A stretch of 64,000 nucleotides of DNA, from positions 806,001 to 870,000 of the forward strand of contig NZ_JBKBHD010000001.1 in NCBI RefSeq assembly GCF_046297875.1, given 5' to 3'. The stretch is from Parvibaculum sp046297875. Lineage in GTDB: Bacteria; Pseudomonadota; Alphaproteobacteria; Parvibaculales; Parvibaculaceae. A program made the translations under genes and the position numbers. Below, in pieces: positions 37,174-47,290 of this stretch. The notes beneath the pieces were generated by a model that did not search any database, was not told the DNA's origin, and was given only the letters and a program-made list of their open reading frames with translations. The first letter of the stretch is position 1; each line of letters starts with the position of its first letter.

Positions 37174-37190
37174 ACCGGGCTCCAGATAAC

Positions 37191-37226
37191 AAAAAAAGCG
37201 GGCCCCCGTTTCCGGAGACAGCCCAC
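37191..37226 (-). terminator. Terminator/attenuator hairpin upstream of rimP
   Basis: On the minus strand GTGGGC pairs with GCCCGC, with an inner TCTCC/GGGGG stem (37198-37226), followed by a seven-T run (37191-37197). It can end trmB transcription. It also lies about 24 bases after the start point predicted for a promoter at 37257-37285, so it may act as a leader attenuator for rimP-nusA-infB. Confidence 0.8.
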
Positions 37227-37256
37227 TCTCTAGAGCGTCGCTGACTTGTTGGGCTT

Positions 37257-37285
37257 TATATAGACCCCTTTATCCCCAAGGGCAA
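37257..37285 (-). promoter_or_regulatory. Probable promoter of the rimP-nusA-infB operon
   Basis: On the minus strand, -35 TTGCCC (37280-37285), a spacer of exactly 17 bases and -10 TATATA (37257-37262). It begins eight bases beyond the trmB stop, in the only AT-rich patch nearby. The predicted start near 37250 puts the following hairpin in the leader. Confidence 0.65.
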
Positions 37286-37293
37286 GTGGCCGC

Positions 37294-37998
37294 TCAGAGG
37301 CGCTCGAAGGCGAGATAGCAGGGGGTGCGGCCCTCGCGGATGGCCTTGGCCTCGTAGCGGGTGCCGGGCCAGCCTTCATAAGGCGTGCGCCAGTCTTCCG
37401 CCCGCTCCGCCGTCCAGCGGAAGGTTTCGCCGTTTTCGCGGTTGAAACGGCTCACATGGGCGAGCGTCCAGGCGATGTAGTCCGGTATGTCGGAGGCAAA
37501 ACGCAACTCGCCGCCGGGGCGGATGGCGCTGGCGAGGAAACCCAGCGTTTCCTCATTGATGAAGCGGCGCTTGTTGTGGCGCTTTTTCGGCCAGGGATCA
37601 GGATAGAGAATGAAGGCGCGGGCCAGGCTATTCGGTGCAAGGCGCTCGAGGAGAAAACGCGCATCGTCGTTCAGGATGCGTACATTGGCGAGATCGCGCT
37701 CGTGGATTTCCGAGACGAGTTTTGCGACGCCGTTGAGAAAGGGCTCGCAGCCCATGATGCCCACATGCGGATGGGTCTCGGCCTGATGGGCGAGATGTTC
37801 GCCGCCGCCGAAGCCGACCTCGAGCCAGACCTCATCCACATCGCCGAAGAGCTGCTTCGGCGCGATAACCGCTTCATCAAGCGAAATGGAGACCCTCGGG
37901 AAGAGGGTCTCCATCAAATTCACCTGACGCGGCTTCAGGGTCTTGCCCTTGGTGCGCCCATAGACATGGCGGCGCGGAATGTCGCTTTCGCCGCTCAA
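37294..37998 (-). CDS. trmB: tRNA (guanine-N7)-methyltransferase
   Basis: Makes m7G46 in tRNA using SAM. 234 residues from TTG 37998, with AAAGGA upstream. The SAM site is VWLEVGFGGGEHLAHQA. RAFILYPDPWPKKRHNKRRFI is the family's catalytic and substrate motif. It follows metK by 18 bases and is ended by the hairpin before rimP. Confidence 0.95.
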   Translation of the reverse strand: MSGESDIPRRHVYGRTKGKTLKPRQVNLMETLFPRVSISLDEAVIAPKQLFGDVDEVWLEVGFGGGEHLAHQAETHPHVGIMGCEPFLNGVAKLVSEIHERDLANVRILNDDARFLLERLAPNSLARAFILYPDPWPKKRHNKRRFINEETLGFLASAIRPGGELRFASDIPDYIAWTLAHVSRFNRENGETFRWTAERAEDWRTPYEGWPGTRYEAKAIREGRTPCYLAFERL

Positions 37999-38016
37999 GG
38001 GCGTCCTTTCTTCCGC

Positions 38017-39186
<1,170 letters not shown>

Positions 39187-39366
39187 GTTGATCTCCCTCA
39201 TGGGTGCGAGATGAGTTTTGCGCCGGATATGGCGGAATCGCCCTTCGGCACTTCTTATTCATGACGGAACGGAAAGACATTTCCATGTCGCGGGCCCAAA
39301 TCCGGCCCGCCGCGCCGCCGGTCATGGTTGTTGCAAGGATCAGATGCGGGGTCAACAGGGCTTGGC

Positions 39367-39393
39367 AAAAAGATATGCACATAAGTGCATATC
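39367..39393 (-). terminator. Hairpin with T run after the XRE gene
   Basis: A perfect nine-base inverted repeat, GATATGCAC/GTGCATATC around a four-base loop (39372-39393), is followed on the minus strand by five T. It is about 47 bases past the XRE stop and 180 bases before metK. It fits a terminator separating the two genes, but the AT-rich perfect dyad could also be an operator. Confidence 0.65.
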
Positions 39394-39440
39394 GTCCATT
39401 TATTTGCCGTAATCTTCCCGGATCGCAGGAAATCCGCGGA

Positions 39441-39851
39441 TTATTCGCCGTCCGCCTCGTCCGGATCGCCGGCCATGGCCTTGATGAGATCGAGCAGACG
39501 CTTGCGGAGCCTCGGGTCCGATATGGCGAAAAAGGCGCTGTTGAGCTGGATGCCTTCGGCGCTGGAAAGGAGTTCCGTATCGAAGGTGGCGGCATTGTCC
39601 GCGCCGTTCAGGGAGGGGTCACGCTCCAGCCCCTCGAAAAAGAATTCGATGGGAACACCGAGCACGGCGCCGATCTGATAGAGGCGGCTTGCGCCGATGC
39701 GGTTCGAGCCTTTTTCGTATTTCTGGACCTGCTGGAAGGTGAGGCCCAGGGCTTCGCCCAGCTTTTCCTGGCTCATGCCGATCAGCAAACGGCGCATGCG
39801 GACGCGGGCGCCGACATGAACATCCACCGGATTTGGCAATTTTCGGGTCAC
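39441..39851 (-). CDS. XRE-family helix-turn-helix regulator
   Basis: 136 residues. The Cro/CI-type HTH spans about residues 14-70: GARVRMRRLLIGMSQEKLGEAL, GLTFQQVQKYEKGSNRIGAS and LYQIGAVLGVPIEFFFEGL. The C-terminal half (FFAISDPRLRKRLLDLIKAMAG) is helical, as in a group of conserved regulators of rhizobia and relatives. It lies between lnt and metK on the same strand. Target genes cannot be read from the sequence. Confidence 0.92.
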   Translation of the reverse strand: MTRKLPNPVDVHVGARVRMRRLLIGMSQEKLGEALGLTFQQVQKYEKGSNRIGASRLYQIGAVLGVPIEFFFEGLERDPSLNGADNAATFDTELLSSAEGIQLNSAFFAISDPRLRKRLLDLIKAMAGDPDEADGE

Positions 39852-39972
39852 GGGCAGACCTCGACAGGTAGTGAGAGCCCACAGATTACAACTTTAAGTC
39901 GTCAACGGCACCCGACACCCCGTCGTAAATGGCGGAATTGCCGTTCCGGCTACCAATCTGGATATATCGGCA

Positions 39973-41643
39973 TCAGCCGCGATTGACCCCGGGGCGGACC
40001 AGCCAGACGGCGGCGAGCGTTGCCAGCATCAAAAGGGCGATCAGCAGATCGCCAAGCCGGGCATAAAGCGTGGGCTCCAGCGGCGCAGGAAGCACCGCGT
40101 CGATGACGCCCTCCCGGTCGAGCGGCAGGCTCTTCACGACCCTTCCATAAGGATCGACCAGAGCGGAAATACCGCTATTGGCCGAGCGGACGACCGGCAG
40201 CCCCTGTTCGATGGCGCGCAAACGCACCTGCAGGAAGTGCTGGTAGGGCCCGGCCGACGAGCCGAACCACGCATCATTGGTGATGTTGACGAGCCAGGCC
40301 GGGCGCTCGCCGCGCGCGACGACATTGCCGGCGAAAATCACCTCATAACAGATAAGCGGGCTCATTGGCGGCACGCCTCCAACGGCGAGCGTGCGCGGGC
40401 CCGGCCCTTCCTCGAAGCTGCCCTGAAACTGCACCAGCTGGCGAAGCCCGATCCGCCCCAGCAGATGGCGCAACGGCACATATTCGCCGAAGGGCACGAG
40501 ATGATGCTTGTCATAGGTCTCGACGATCTCGCCCCTGTCATCGACGACATAAAGAGAGTTGTAGAAGACGCTCAGCCGATTTGCCGGGCCGCCGGCTGCA
40601 GGCTCGCCGCGGTTCGAGCCGACGATGAGATGCGATCCTTGCGGCAGGGTTCGGCCGATGGCGGCCAGCACATAGGGCTCGCGGCCAAGCAGCACGGGCA
40701 CCGCATTTTCCGGCCAGACTATGACCGTGCCCGGCGCAAGACCGTCGGGACGGTCTGCCGTCGGCTCACGCGACATGCGCAAGAGCTGGCCGATGACGGT
40801 CAGCAGCCGTTCCTCGCTGTCCCAATCCTTCGAGAAGGGCGTGTTCGGATGGACAATGCGTATCTCGGTCGCACCGGATTGTTCAGGAGGGGCGGAAGAA
40901 AGGCGGGCGGCACCGCCGATCCAGATGAGCGCGAGGCCCGCAAGTGCAATCGCCGGCGCCGCAAGAAGATCGCCATCGATGCGCCGCGCGATCGAGGCGC
41001 CACGCGTATCGAAGGAAGCGATCGAGCCTGCGACCAGCATGGCGATGAAGGAAAGACCATAGGGACCGACAAGTGCTGCCGCCTGCAGCAAGCCGTCCGA
41101 TGCGGCAAAGGAGCTGCCGATCAGATTCCAGGGGAACCCGGTCAGGATATGACCGCGCAGCCACTCGAAGGAGGTCCAGACAACCGCAAAGACCGCGATG
41201 CGCCTGTAGCCGTGAAACCAGAAAAGGCGCGAGAGTGCGGCGGCAGCGGCCGTGAACAGTGCAAGCCCGGCGGGCATCAGCGTAACGGCGACGGGAAGCA
41301 GGAAGGCGAATTTATCTGCGTCTACCAGAAAGGCATTGCCGATCCAGAACAGGCCGAGCAGGAAATATCCGAAGCCGAACCACCAGCCGACAAGCGCCGA
41401 GCGCCACACGACGCGGCGTCGGCGCGAGCGCGTCGGCTCGCCCACGCCATCGAGCAGCCAGACAAGCACGGGAACGGTGATGAAGAGAAGCGGCAGAAAG
41501 CCGTAGGGCGGCAGCGCGAAAGTGCTGACGGCACCGGCAGCGAAGGCAGCTGCGTAACGCCGCCTGCCGCGCAATTCAGCGAGGGCGGAGGCGAAACTTT
41601 CCAGCCGGAAGACGGCCGCGCCGAGACTGTTCCCGAACCGCAC
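39973..41643 (-). CDS. lnt: Apolipoprotein N-acyltransferase
   Basis: Inner-membrane enzyme adding the third acyl chain to lipoproteins. With GTG 41643 as start (four bases after the corC stop) it has 556 residues. The N-terminal half has several membrane helices (FALPPYGFLPLLFITVPVLVW and others). The nitrilase-like periplasmic domain carries the triad Glu312 (WPENA), Lys379 (YDKHHLVPFGE) and Cys432 (LICYEVIF). A final membrane helix precedes the end. Longer readings invade corC. Confidence 0.95.
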   Translation of the reverse strand: MRFGNSLGAAVFRLESFASALAELRGRRRYAAAFAAGAVSTFALPPYGFLPLLFITVPVLVWLLDGVGEPTRSRRRRVVWRSALVGWWFGFGYFLLGLFWIGNAFLVDADKFAFLLPVAVTLMPAGLALFTAAAAALSRLFWFHGYRRIAVFAVVWTSFEWLRGHILTGFPWNLIGSSFAASDGLLQAAALVGPYGLSFIAMLVAGSIASFDTRGASIARRIDGDLLAAPAIALAGLALIWIGGAARLSSAPPEQSGATEIRIVHPNTPFSKDWDSEERLLTVIGQLLRMSREPTADRPDGLAPGTVIVWPENAVPVLLGREPYVLAAIGRTLPQGSHLIVGSNRGEPAAGGPANRLSVFYNSLYVVDDRGEIVETYDKHHLVPFGEYVPLRHLLGRIGLRQLVQFQGSFEEGPGPRTLAVGGVPPMSPLICYEVIFAGNVVARGERPAWLVNITNDAWFGSSAGPYQHFLQVRLRAIEQGLPVVRSANSGISALVDPYGRVVKSLPLDREGVIDAVLPAPLEPTLYARLGDLLIALLMLATLAAVWLVRPGVNRG

Positions 41644-41647
41644 CGGA

Positions 41648-42616
41648 TCAGCCTTCCGCAGCCTGCGCCGCCGCATCCTCTGCGGCCGGCGGGAGATGGA
41701 TGCGCATGCGCTTGATGCGCCGCGCATCGGCATCCTTCACCTCGAATTCGAGGCCGGCGGGGTGCCGAACCAGTTCACCCCTGATCGGCACGCGGCCAAG
41801 CAGCGAGAAGACGAGGCCACCCAGCGTGTCGATGTCATCCTCATATTCCTCATCGACAAGACGAATGCCGATCATCTCTTCGAGATCCTCGATATCGCAG
41901 CGCGCATCGGCGTCGATGGTGCCGTCCTCGCGCATCACGAGAGAGGGGCCGCTATCGACATCATGTTCGTCTTCGATGTCGCCGACGATCTCCTCCACCA
42001 GATCCTCGATCGAGACGAGGCCATAGGTGCCGCCATATTCGTCGATCACGAGCGCAAGATGGATGCGCGTTGCCTGCATCTTCACCAGAAGGTCGATGGC
42101 GGGCATCGAAGGCGGCACGAAGAGAACGTCGCGGCGGATGGTACGCAGCGAAAAGGGCGGTCGCGGTGCTGCCTTTTCGCTTTCAAGCGGGGCGAGGAAA
42201 GCGAGCACATCCTTCAGGTGCACCATGCCGAGCGGGTCGTCCAGCGTCTCGCGGTAGATGGGCATGCGCGAATGGGCACTGTCGCGGTAAAGTCGAAGCA
42301 CCTCGTCGAGCGTTGCATGTTCATCGACCGCCACGACATCGGCGCGCGGTACCATGACATCGTCGACGCGAAGTTCGCCGAACTTCAGGATGTTGATGAG
42401 CATATGCCGCTCTTCGGCGGTCAGGCTGCGATGTGCGTCGTCGTGTTCCTCGATGACTTCCTCAAGGCTCTCGCGCAGCGAGCCGTCGCCGCCGCCATTG
42501 CCATTGCCGTTCTTGCCGAGCAGAGCCCTCAGCCAACCAAAGCGCGGGCGAGGCTTCTGCTCGTCGCGGGGCGCGGAAACGGATGGTCGGTCGGTCGTGT
42601 CGGTCGTGTCGGTCAT
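41648..42616 (-). CDS. CBS/CorC-domain hemolysin-family protein
   Basis: 322 residues, lacking membrane helices. A low-complexity leader (MTDTTDTTDRPSV, GNGNGNGG) is followed by ELRVDDVMVPRADVVAVDE and two CBS domains (to about residue 210), then a CorC_HlyC FAD-like domain (ADARCDIEDLEEMIGI, VFSLLGRVPIRGE). This is the CorC/YbeX type found between ybeY and lnt in most proteobacteria, linked to cation efflux and ribosome function. Confidence 0.92.
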   Translation of the reverse strand: MTDTTDTTDRPSVSAPRDEQKPRPRFGWLRALLGKNGNGNGGGDGSLRESLEEVIEEHDDAHRSLTAEERHMLINILKFGELRVDDVMVPRADVVAVDEHATLDEVLRLYRDSAHSRMPIYRETLDDPLGMVHLKDVLAFLAPLESEKAAPRPPFSLRTIRRDVLFVPPSMPAIDLLVKMQATRIHLALVIDEYGGTYGLVSIEDLVEEIVGDIEDEHDVDSGPSLVMREDGTIDADARCDIEDLEEMIGIRLVDEEYEDDIDTLGGLVFSLLGRVPIRGELVRHPAGLEFEVKDADARRIKRMRIHLPPAAEDAAAQAAEG

Positions 42617-42670
42617 GGCTTGCGGAATCGAATCTCTTTCAGACGGAACATTTCAATCGGGAACAGGAAA

Positions 42671-43225
42671 TCAGTCGGCGGCGTCGCCGCTGTAAGGATC
42701 GGCAATGCCGAGATCCTCGAGAATGTCGCGCTCAAGGGCTTCCATTTCTTCGGCGTCCGGATCGTCGATGTGATCATGGCCGAGAAGATGCAGCACACCG
42801 TGAACGGTGAGATGGGTCAGGTGATCGGCAAAGGATTTCGACTGCGCCCCGGCCTCGCGCTCTATCGTTTCGCGGGCGAGAACGACATCGCCGAGCAGCG
42901 GCTGCTCGTCGCCAAAGGCCTGCTCGGGGACGCCTGTGTCCGGCATTTCGGCGGCGGGGAAGGAGAGCACATTTGTCGGCCCGTCCTTGCCGCGATAGGC
43001 CTTGTTGAGCCGCGCGACAAGCGCATCGTCGCCAAGCACGATGCAAAGCTCCGCCGGTTCGCCGCCGCGCGTCACCACATAGGCATGTTCGGCGGCGCGG
43101 CGCACCGTCTCTTCGGTGCCGCTCTCCCATTCCCCGGCTTCGCGCAAGACTTCGATCTCCAGCCCAGAGACCGGACTTCGGCATTTCTCGCTTCGTTTTC
43201 GTCCTGGCGAAGATGCGTCGCTCAT
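42671..43225 (-). CDS. ybeY: Endoribonuclease YbeY
   Basis: Metal-dependent RNase for rRNA maturation and ribosome quality control. 184 residues. The zinc motif HGVLHLLGHDH places His142, His146 and His152. RGKDGPTNVLSFP and LLGDVVLARE are also diagnostic. It overlaps phoH as ATGA (43222-43225). Confidence 0.96.
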   Translation of the reverse strand: MSDASSPGRKRSEKCRSPVSGLEIEVLREAGEWESGTEETVRRAAEHAYVVTRGGEPAELCIVLGDDALVARLNKAYRGKDGPTNVLSFPAAEMPDTGVPEQAFGDEQPLLGDVVLARETIEREAGAQSKSFADHLTHLTVHGVLHLLGHDHIDDPDAEEMEALERDILEDLGIADPYSGDAAD

Positions 43226-44253
43226 GTGCGCTCGTTCCCGAGAAGGCCGCGTTCTCGCGCATTATAGGCCTTGACGATGCGCGTTACGAGCGGATGACGC
43301 ACCACGTCGGCATCCGAGAAATTGACCGTGGCGACGCCGGGGACGCCGTCCAGCACGTCGAGCGCATCGCGCAGGCCCGATTTCGCGCCGAGCGGCAGGT
43401 CGACCTGACTCGGATCGCCCGTGATCGCCATGCGGCTGTTTTCGCCGAGGCGCGTCAGAAACATCTTCATCTGCACGGGCGTGCAGTTCTGCGCCTCGTC
43501 GAGAATGACGAAGGAATTGGCCAATGTGCGGCCGCGCATGAAGGCAAGGGGAGCCACTTCGATTTCGCCGCTTTCAAGGCCCTTCATCGCCTGCTCGCCC
43601 GGCAGCGTGTCGTAGAGCGCGTCGTAAAGCGGGCGGAGATAGGGGTCGATCTTCTCCTTCAGGTCGCCCGGCAGGAAGCCGAGGCGTTCGCCTGCCTCGA
43701 CGGCCGGGCGCGACAGGATGATACGGTCCACGCGCTTCTGCAGCAGCATCGACACGGCGACGGCGACGGCCAGATAGGTCTTGCCCGTGCCGGCGGGGCC
43801 GACGCCGAAGACGAGCTCGTTCTGCATCAGCGCATCGATATAAGTGCCTTGCGTCTGCGAACGCGCCGAGATGACGCGGCGCTTCGTCTGGATCTGGTGG
43901 CGGCCAAAACCGCCCTGCGGCTTGTCGAGATCGGCTTCGGGCGCGGTCGCGAGGCGGATCGCGCCATCGACCTCGCCCGCCGTCACGTCTTGTCCGGATT
44001 TGAGCCGCGCATAGAGGTCGCGGAAAACACGGTCGGCCTGATTGCGTGCATGAGGCTTGCCGGTGATTACCAGTTTGTTGCCGCGCGACGTAGCAAGCAC
44101 GCCAAGCCCCTGCTCGATGCGTGCGAGATTCTTGTCGTTCGTACCGAAAAGTTCCGTCAACAGACGATTGTCGTCGAAAGCAATAACAAGACTGTCATCA
44201 CCGCCTTCTCCGCCCTTCGCCGTCTTCACGCCACCTGTTGCGCTCAACTGCAC
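43222..44253 (-). CDS. PhoH-family ATPase
   Basis: 343 residues from GTG 44253, which has AAAGGA six bases upstream; ATG 44283 is the alternative. The core holds Walker A GPAGTGKTYLAVAVAV, RPAVEAGERLGFLPGD, Walker B FVILDEAQNCTP and the GDPSQVDLP sensor. The N-terminal part has AFDDNRLLTELFGTNDKNLARIE. This is the ybeZ/PhoH-like protein always found with ybeY, thought to act with it in RNA processing. Confidence 0.94.
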   Translation of the reverse strand: MQLSATGGVKTAKGGEGGDDSLVIAFDDNRLLTELFGTNDKNLARIEQGLGVLATSRGNKLVITGKPHARNQADRVFRDLYARLKSGQDVTAGEVDGAIRLATAPEADLDKPQGGFGRHQIQTKRRVISARSQTQGTYIDALMQNELVFGVGPAGTGKTYLAVAVAVSMLLQKRVDRIILSRPAVEAGERLGFLPGDLKEKIDPYLRPLYDALYDTLPGEQAMKGLESGEIEVAPLAFMRGRTLANSFVILDEAQNCTPVQMKMFLTRLGENSRMAITGDPSQVDLPLGAKSGLRDALDVLDGVPGVATVNFSDADVVRHPLVTRIVKAYNARERGLLGNERT

Positions 44254-44287
44254 CCTGTCCTTTCGATGTGCCAATGACCACATATCA

Positions 44288-45724
44288 TCAGGCGGTGACG
44301 GCCTCCGTCGTAAGGAGGCGTCCCCGCAGGGAATTCCGATAGCCTTCCTCGATCTCGACTTCGACGATTTCTCCGAAGAGGGCTTCCGGCGCCTCCTCGA
44401 CATGAACGGATTGCAGCCAAGGGCTGCGTCCGACGAGCTGGTGCTCGCCCTTGCCGCGCCGGTCGAACAGGACCGGCATGACGCGGCCCGCGCAGGCGCG
44501 GTTGAAAGCCTTCTGCTGTTCGCCGAGAAGATCCTGCAGGCGGGCAAGCCGCTCGCTCTTCACCTCTTCGGCAAGCTGATCTTTTTCCTCCGCGGCGGGT
44601 GTACCGGGGCGGGGGCTGTATTTGAAACTGTAGGCCTGGGCGAAACCGACATCGCGCACCAGCGAAAGCGTCGCCTCGAAATCCTCATTCGTCTCGCCGG
44701 GGAAGCCGACGATGAAATCGGACGATAGGGCAATGTCGGGCCTTGCGGCGCGGATGCGGCCGATCAGCCGGAGATAGGTTTCTGCGTCATGCTTGCGGTT
44801 CATCGCATCGAGAATGCGGTCCGAGCCGGACTGCACCGGCAGATGCAGATAGGGCATCAGTTCCGGCACTTCGGCATGGGCGGCGATCAGTTCGTCATCC
44901 ATGTCGCGGGGATGGCTCGTCGTGTAGCGCAGGCGCTCGACACCGTCGATCCGTGCGAGATGACGAATGAGCGTGCCGAGAGAAGCCGCGCCGCCTTTCA
45001 CGTCCTCTCCGTGATAGGCGTTCACGTTCTGGCCGAGCAGCGTGATCTCGCGCACGCCCGCATCGGCGAGGGCGCGCGCCTCGTCGAGAATGCGCGCGAC
45101 GGGACGCGAGAATTCTGCGCCGCGCGTATAGGGCACGACGCAGAAGGTACAGAACTTGTCGCAGCCTTCCTGGATGGTGAGGAAGGCGGTGGCGCCACGC
45201 GCCAGCGTCTTGCGGCGCTCGGGCGCGGGCAGCGCCTCGAACTTGTCTTCGGCGGGAAATTCCGTTTCGACGATGCCGGGGCTGCCATTTGCAAGGCGCG
45301 CCACATATTCCGGCAGGCGGTGATAGGTCTGTGGCCCAAGCACCAGATCGACGGCAGGCGCGCGGCGGCGCATTTCCTCGCCTTCGGCCTGCGCGACGCA
45401 GCCGGCCACGCCGACAACGAGGCTTTCGCCGCGGCCGGATTTTTCCTTTTTCAGATCGCGCAGACGGCCAAGCTCCGAATAGACCTTCTCCGCCGCCTTT
45501 TCGCGGATGTGGCAGGTATTCAGAATGACGATGTCGGCCTCTTCGGGACTGTCGACCTCGGCATAGCCGGATGGGGCCATGACATCGACCATGCGGGCCG
45601 AGTCATAGACATTCATCTGGCAGCCATAGGTCTTCACGAAGATCTTCTTGCGCGGCGCGCCGGGCATGGCCTCCGGGGCCTCAGCCGGTGCGACGGGTCG
45701 GGATGGCGCGGATTTATCCTGCAA
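44288..45724 (-). CDS. miaB: tRNA-2-methylthio-N6-dimethylallyladenosine synthase
   Basis: Radical-SAM methylthiotransferase acting on position 37 of tRNA. The N-terminal cluster cysteines are in VKTYGCQMNVYDS, ILNTCHIRE and VGVAGCVAQ. The radical-SAM CxxxCxxC is CDKFCTFC. A TRAM domain ends the protein. The start is unsure: TTG 45724 (AGGAGA upstream), TTG 45754 or ATG 45667 only change a non-conserved leader. phoH begins 34 bases later. Confidence 0.95.
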   Translation of the reverse strand: MQDKSAPSRPVAPAEAPEAMPGAPRKKIFVKTYGCQMNVYDSARMVDVMAPSGYAEVDSPEEADIVILNTCHIREKAAEKVYSELGRLRDLKKEKSGRGESLVVGVAGCVAQAEGEEMRRRAPAVDLVLGPQTYHRLPEYVARLANGSPGIVETEFPAEDKFEALPAPERRKTLARGATAFLTIQEGCDKFCTFCVVPYTRGAEFSRPVARILDEARALADAGVREITLLGQNVNAYHGEDVKGGAASLGTLIRHLARIDGVERLRYTTSHPRDMDDELIAAHAEVPELMPYLHLPVQSGSDRILDAMNRKHDAETYLRLIGRIRAARPDIALSSDFIVGFPGETNEDFEATLSLVRDVGFAQAYSFKYSPRPGTPAAEEKDQLAEEVKSERLARLQDLLGEQQKAFNRACAGRVMPVLFDRRGKGEHQLVGRSPWLQSVHVEEAPEALFGEIVEVEIEEGYRNSLRGRLLTTEAVTA

Positions 45725-45809
45725 TGCGTGCGCTCGTCTCCTCGGGGAACTCAAAACGATTGCCGCACTCTATCATGTATTGCGGGCCTGCCGCGACCGA
45801 TTTGGCAGC

Positions 45810-46667
45810 TCATGCGCCGGCCGCAAGGGGACGGATTTCCTGCGGCGCGGCCAGCGCGACCTGGGGCTCGTCCGCCCGGCCGTGCAGCGCGCGAACCAGT
45901 CCTTCCTGGCAGCGCGCCTCGCAATAGGCGGCAAGCGCCTTGCGGTTGCCGATTTCGCGGATCGTGACAGGTTCGTGAAATTCGGCGATTACCTCGATGG
46001 GGCCGAGCGAGAAGGCCTCCCAGAGATGGGGAAACAGCTCCATATCGCCATACCAGGCGAAAAAGGGCCGGAAATAGCGGCCCATGGGGATACCGTTGAG
46101 CTTCACATAGGCCACGGAAAGCGGCTGGACGACGAGATTGTCCTCCCGGTCCTCCTCGCCATTGACGATGGCGAGCTGGGCGACGCTCATCAACGCGCTC
46201 TTGAAGGGCAGCACCCTGTTGCCATCGCTGGACGTGCCTTCGGGGAACAGCACGAGGCGGTCGCCGGCAGCGATGCGGGTATGGATTTCATTGCGGGAAT
46301 GGACGGTGCGGGTGCGCCTTTCGCGCTCCACGAAGACGGTCTGCTGCAATTTCGCCAGCGTGCCGAAAAAGGGCCAGCCCGCGACCTCGCTTTTCGCCAC
46401 GAAGGAGCAGGGCGCAAGCGAGGCGATGACCGGAATATCGAGCCAGGAGGTGTGATTCGCGGTGATGAGGCAGGCGCCGCCGCGATAAGGCTCGCCGCGG
46501 ACCGTGACCCTGATGCCGACGAGGCGGCAGAGAAAGCGGTGATAGCGGTTCGGCAGGCTGCGCGCATAGGTAAGGCCGAATTTCAGGCCGAACCATTGCA
46601 GCGGCATGAGAATGACGGCCGACAGGATGAAGCCGGCAAGAAGGACAGCGGCCCGAGCGGTTGCCAT
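45810..46667 (-). CDS. plsC: 1-acyl-sn-glycerol-3-phosphate acyltransferase family protein
   Basis: Membrane acyltransferase making phosphatidic acid or acylating a related lipid. 285 residues, with an N-terminal membrane helix (AVLLAGFILSAVILMPLQW). The catalytic motif NHTSWLD (H-x4-D) and FPEGTSSDG are present. The C-terminal ~40 residues are Ala-rich. It lies 41 bases downstream of fur in the usual fur-plsC-miaB order. Possibly an OlsA-type lyso-lipid acyltransferase instead. Confidence 0.9.
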   Translation of the reverse strand: MATARAAVLLAGFILSAVILMPLQWFGLKFGLTYARSLPNRYHRFLCRLVGIRVTVRGEPYRGGACLITANHTSWLDIPVIASLAPCSFVAKSEVAGWPFFGTLAKLQQTVFVERERRTRTVHSRNEIHTRIAAGDRLVLFPEGTSSDGNRVLPFKSALMSVAQLAIVNGEEDREDNLVVQPLSVAYVKLNGIPMGRYFRPFFAWYGDMELFPHLWEAFSLGPIEVIAEFHEPVTIREIGNRKALAAYCEARCQEGLVRALHGRADEPQVALAAPQEIRPLAAGA

Positions 46668-46708
46668 TTACGTCTCCCGCCCCGTCGCGCCCCGATGGCG
46701 GACAGGGA

Positions 46709-47200
46709 TCACCCCTTGTTGCCGGCGTCCGGCTTCTTGTTGCGGTCGAGCGGTACGCCGTAAAGCTCGAGCCGGTGATCGACCAGCTCGAAACCGAGTT
46801 CGCGCGCGATGATCTGCTGCAGGCGCTCGATTTCCTCGTTGTGGAACTCGATGACGGCACCGGTCTGCAGGTCGATCAGATGATCGTGATGTTCCTCGGG
46901 CACCTGCTCGTAGCGCGAGCGGCCATCGCGGAAATCGTGACGTTCCAGAATATTCGCTTCCTCGAAGAGGCGGACCGTGCGGTAGACGGTCGCGATCGAG
47001 ATCTTGCTGTCGACAGCGGCGGCGCGGCGATAGACCTCTTCCACGTCCGGGTGGTCATGCGCGACAGACAGCACGCGCGCAATCACGCGGCGCTGATCCG
47101 TCATCCGCATCCCCTTTTCCACGCAGAGATTCTCGATCCGCTCGGGATCCATCGGCATGTCTTCGGGGCGCAGGGCTTCTGTCGTGGTCCTGTTTGTCAT
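46709..47200 (-). CDS. fur: Fur-family ferric/manganese uptake regulator
   Basis: About 163 residues from ATG 47200 (MTNRTTTEALRPED). The winged helix has RMTDQRRVIARVL and KISIATVYRTVRLFEEANIL. The metal site HHDHLID and the later EFHNEEIERLQQ helix are kept. The CxxC zinc pairs of E. coli Fur are absent, as is common in alphaproteobacteria, where this orthologue can be Mur (manganese). The window also has irr, so iron control is probably split between the two. Confidence 0.92.
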   Translation of the reverse strand: MTNRTTTEALRPEDMPMDPERIENLCVEKGMRMTDQRRVIARVLSVAHDHPDVEEVYRRAAAVDSKISIATVYRTVRLFEEANILERHDFRDGRSRYEQVPEEHHDHLIDLQTGAVIEFHNEEIERLQQIIARELGFELVDHRLELYGVPLDRNKKPDAGNKG

Positions 47201-47290
47201 TGCGGCCAATATAGGCCAAGCGCGGCTCACTTGTCACCAAGGAGCGGCGGCAAAGCGGCGCGAAAAACCCTTCGGCAATCAAGGATTTAT

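Noticed and set aside
39187..39366. SAM riboswitch upstream of metK
   Set aside because: I could not fit the leader to any SAM riboswitch class by eye, so it is given as a question and not as a feature.
42580..42616. Short tandem repeat at the start of the corC-like gene (Thr-Asp-Thr repeats)
   Set aside because: Low-complexity leader of a real protein; too short to call a repeat element.
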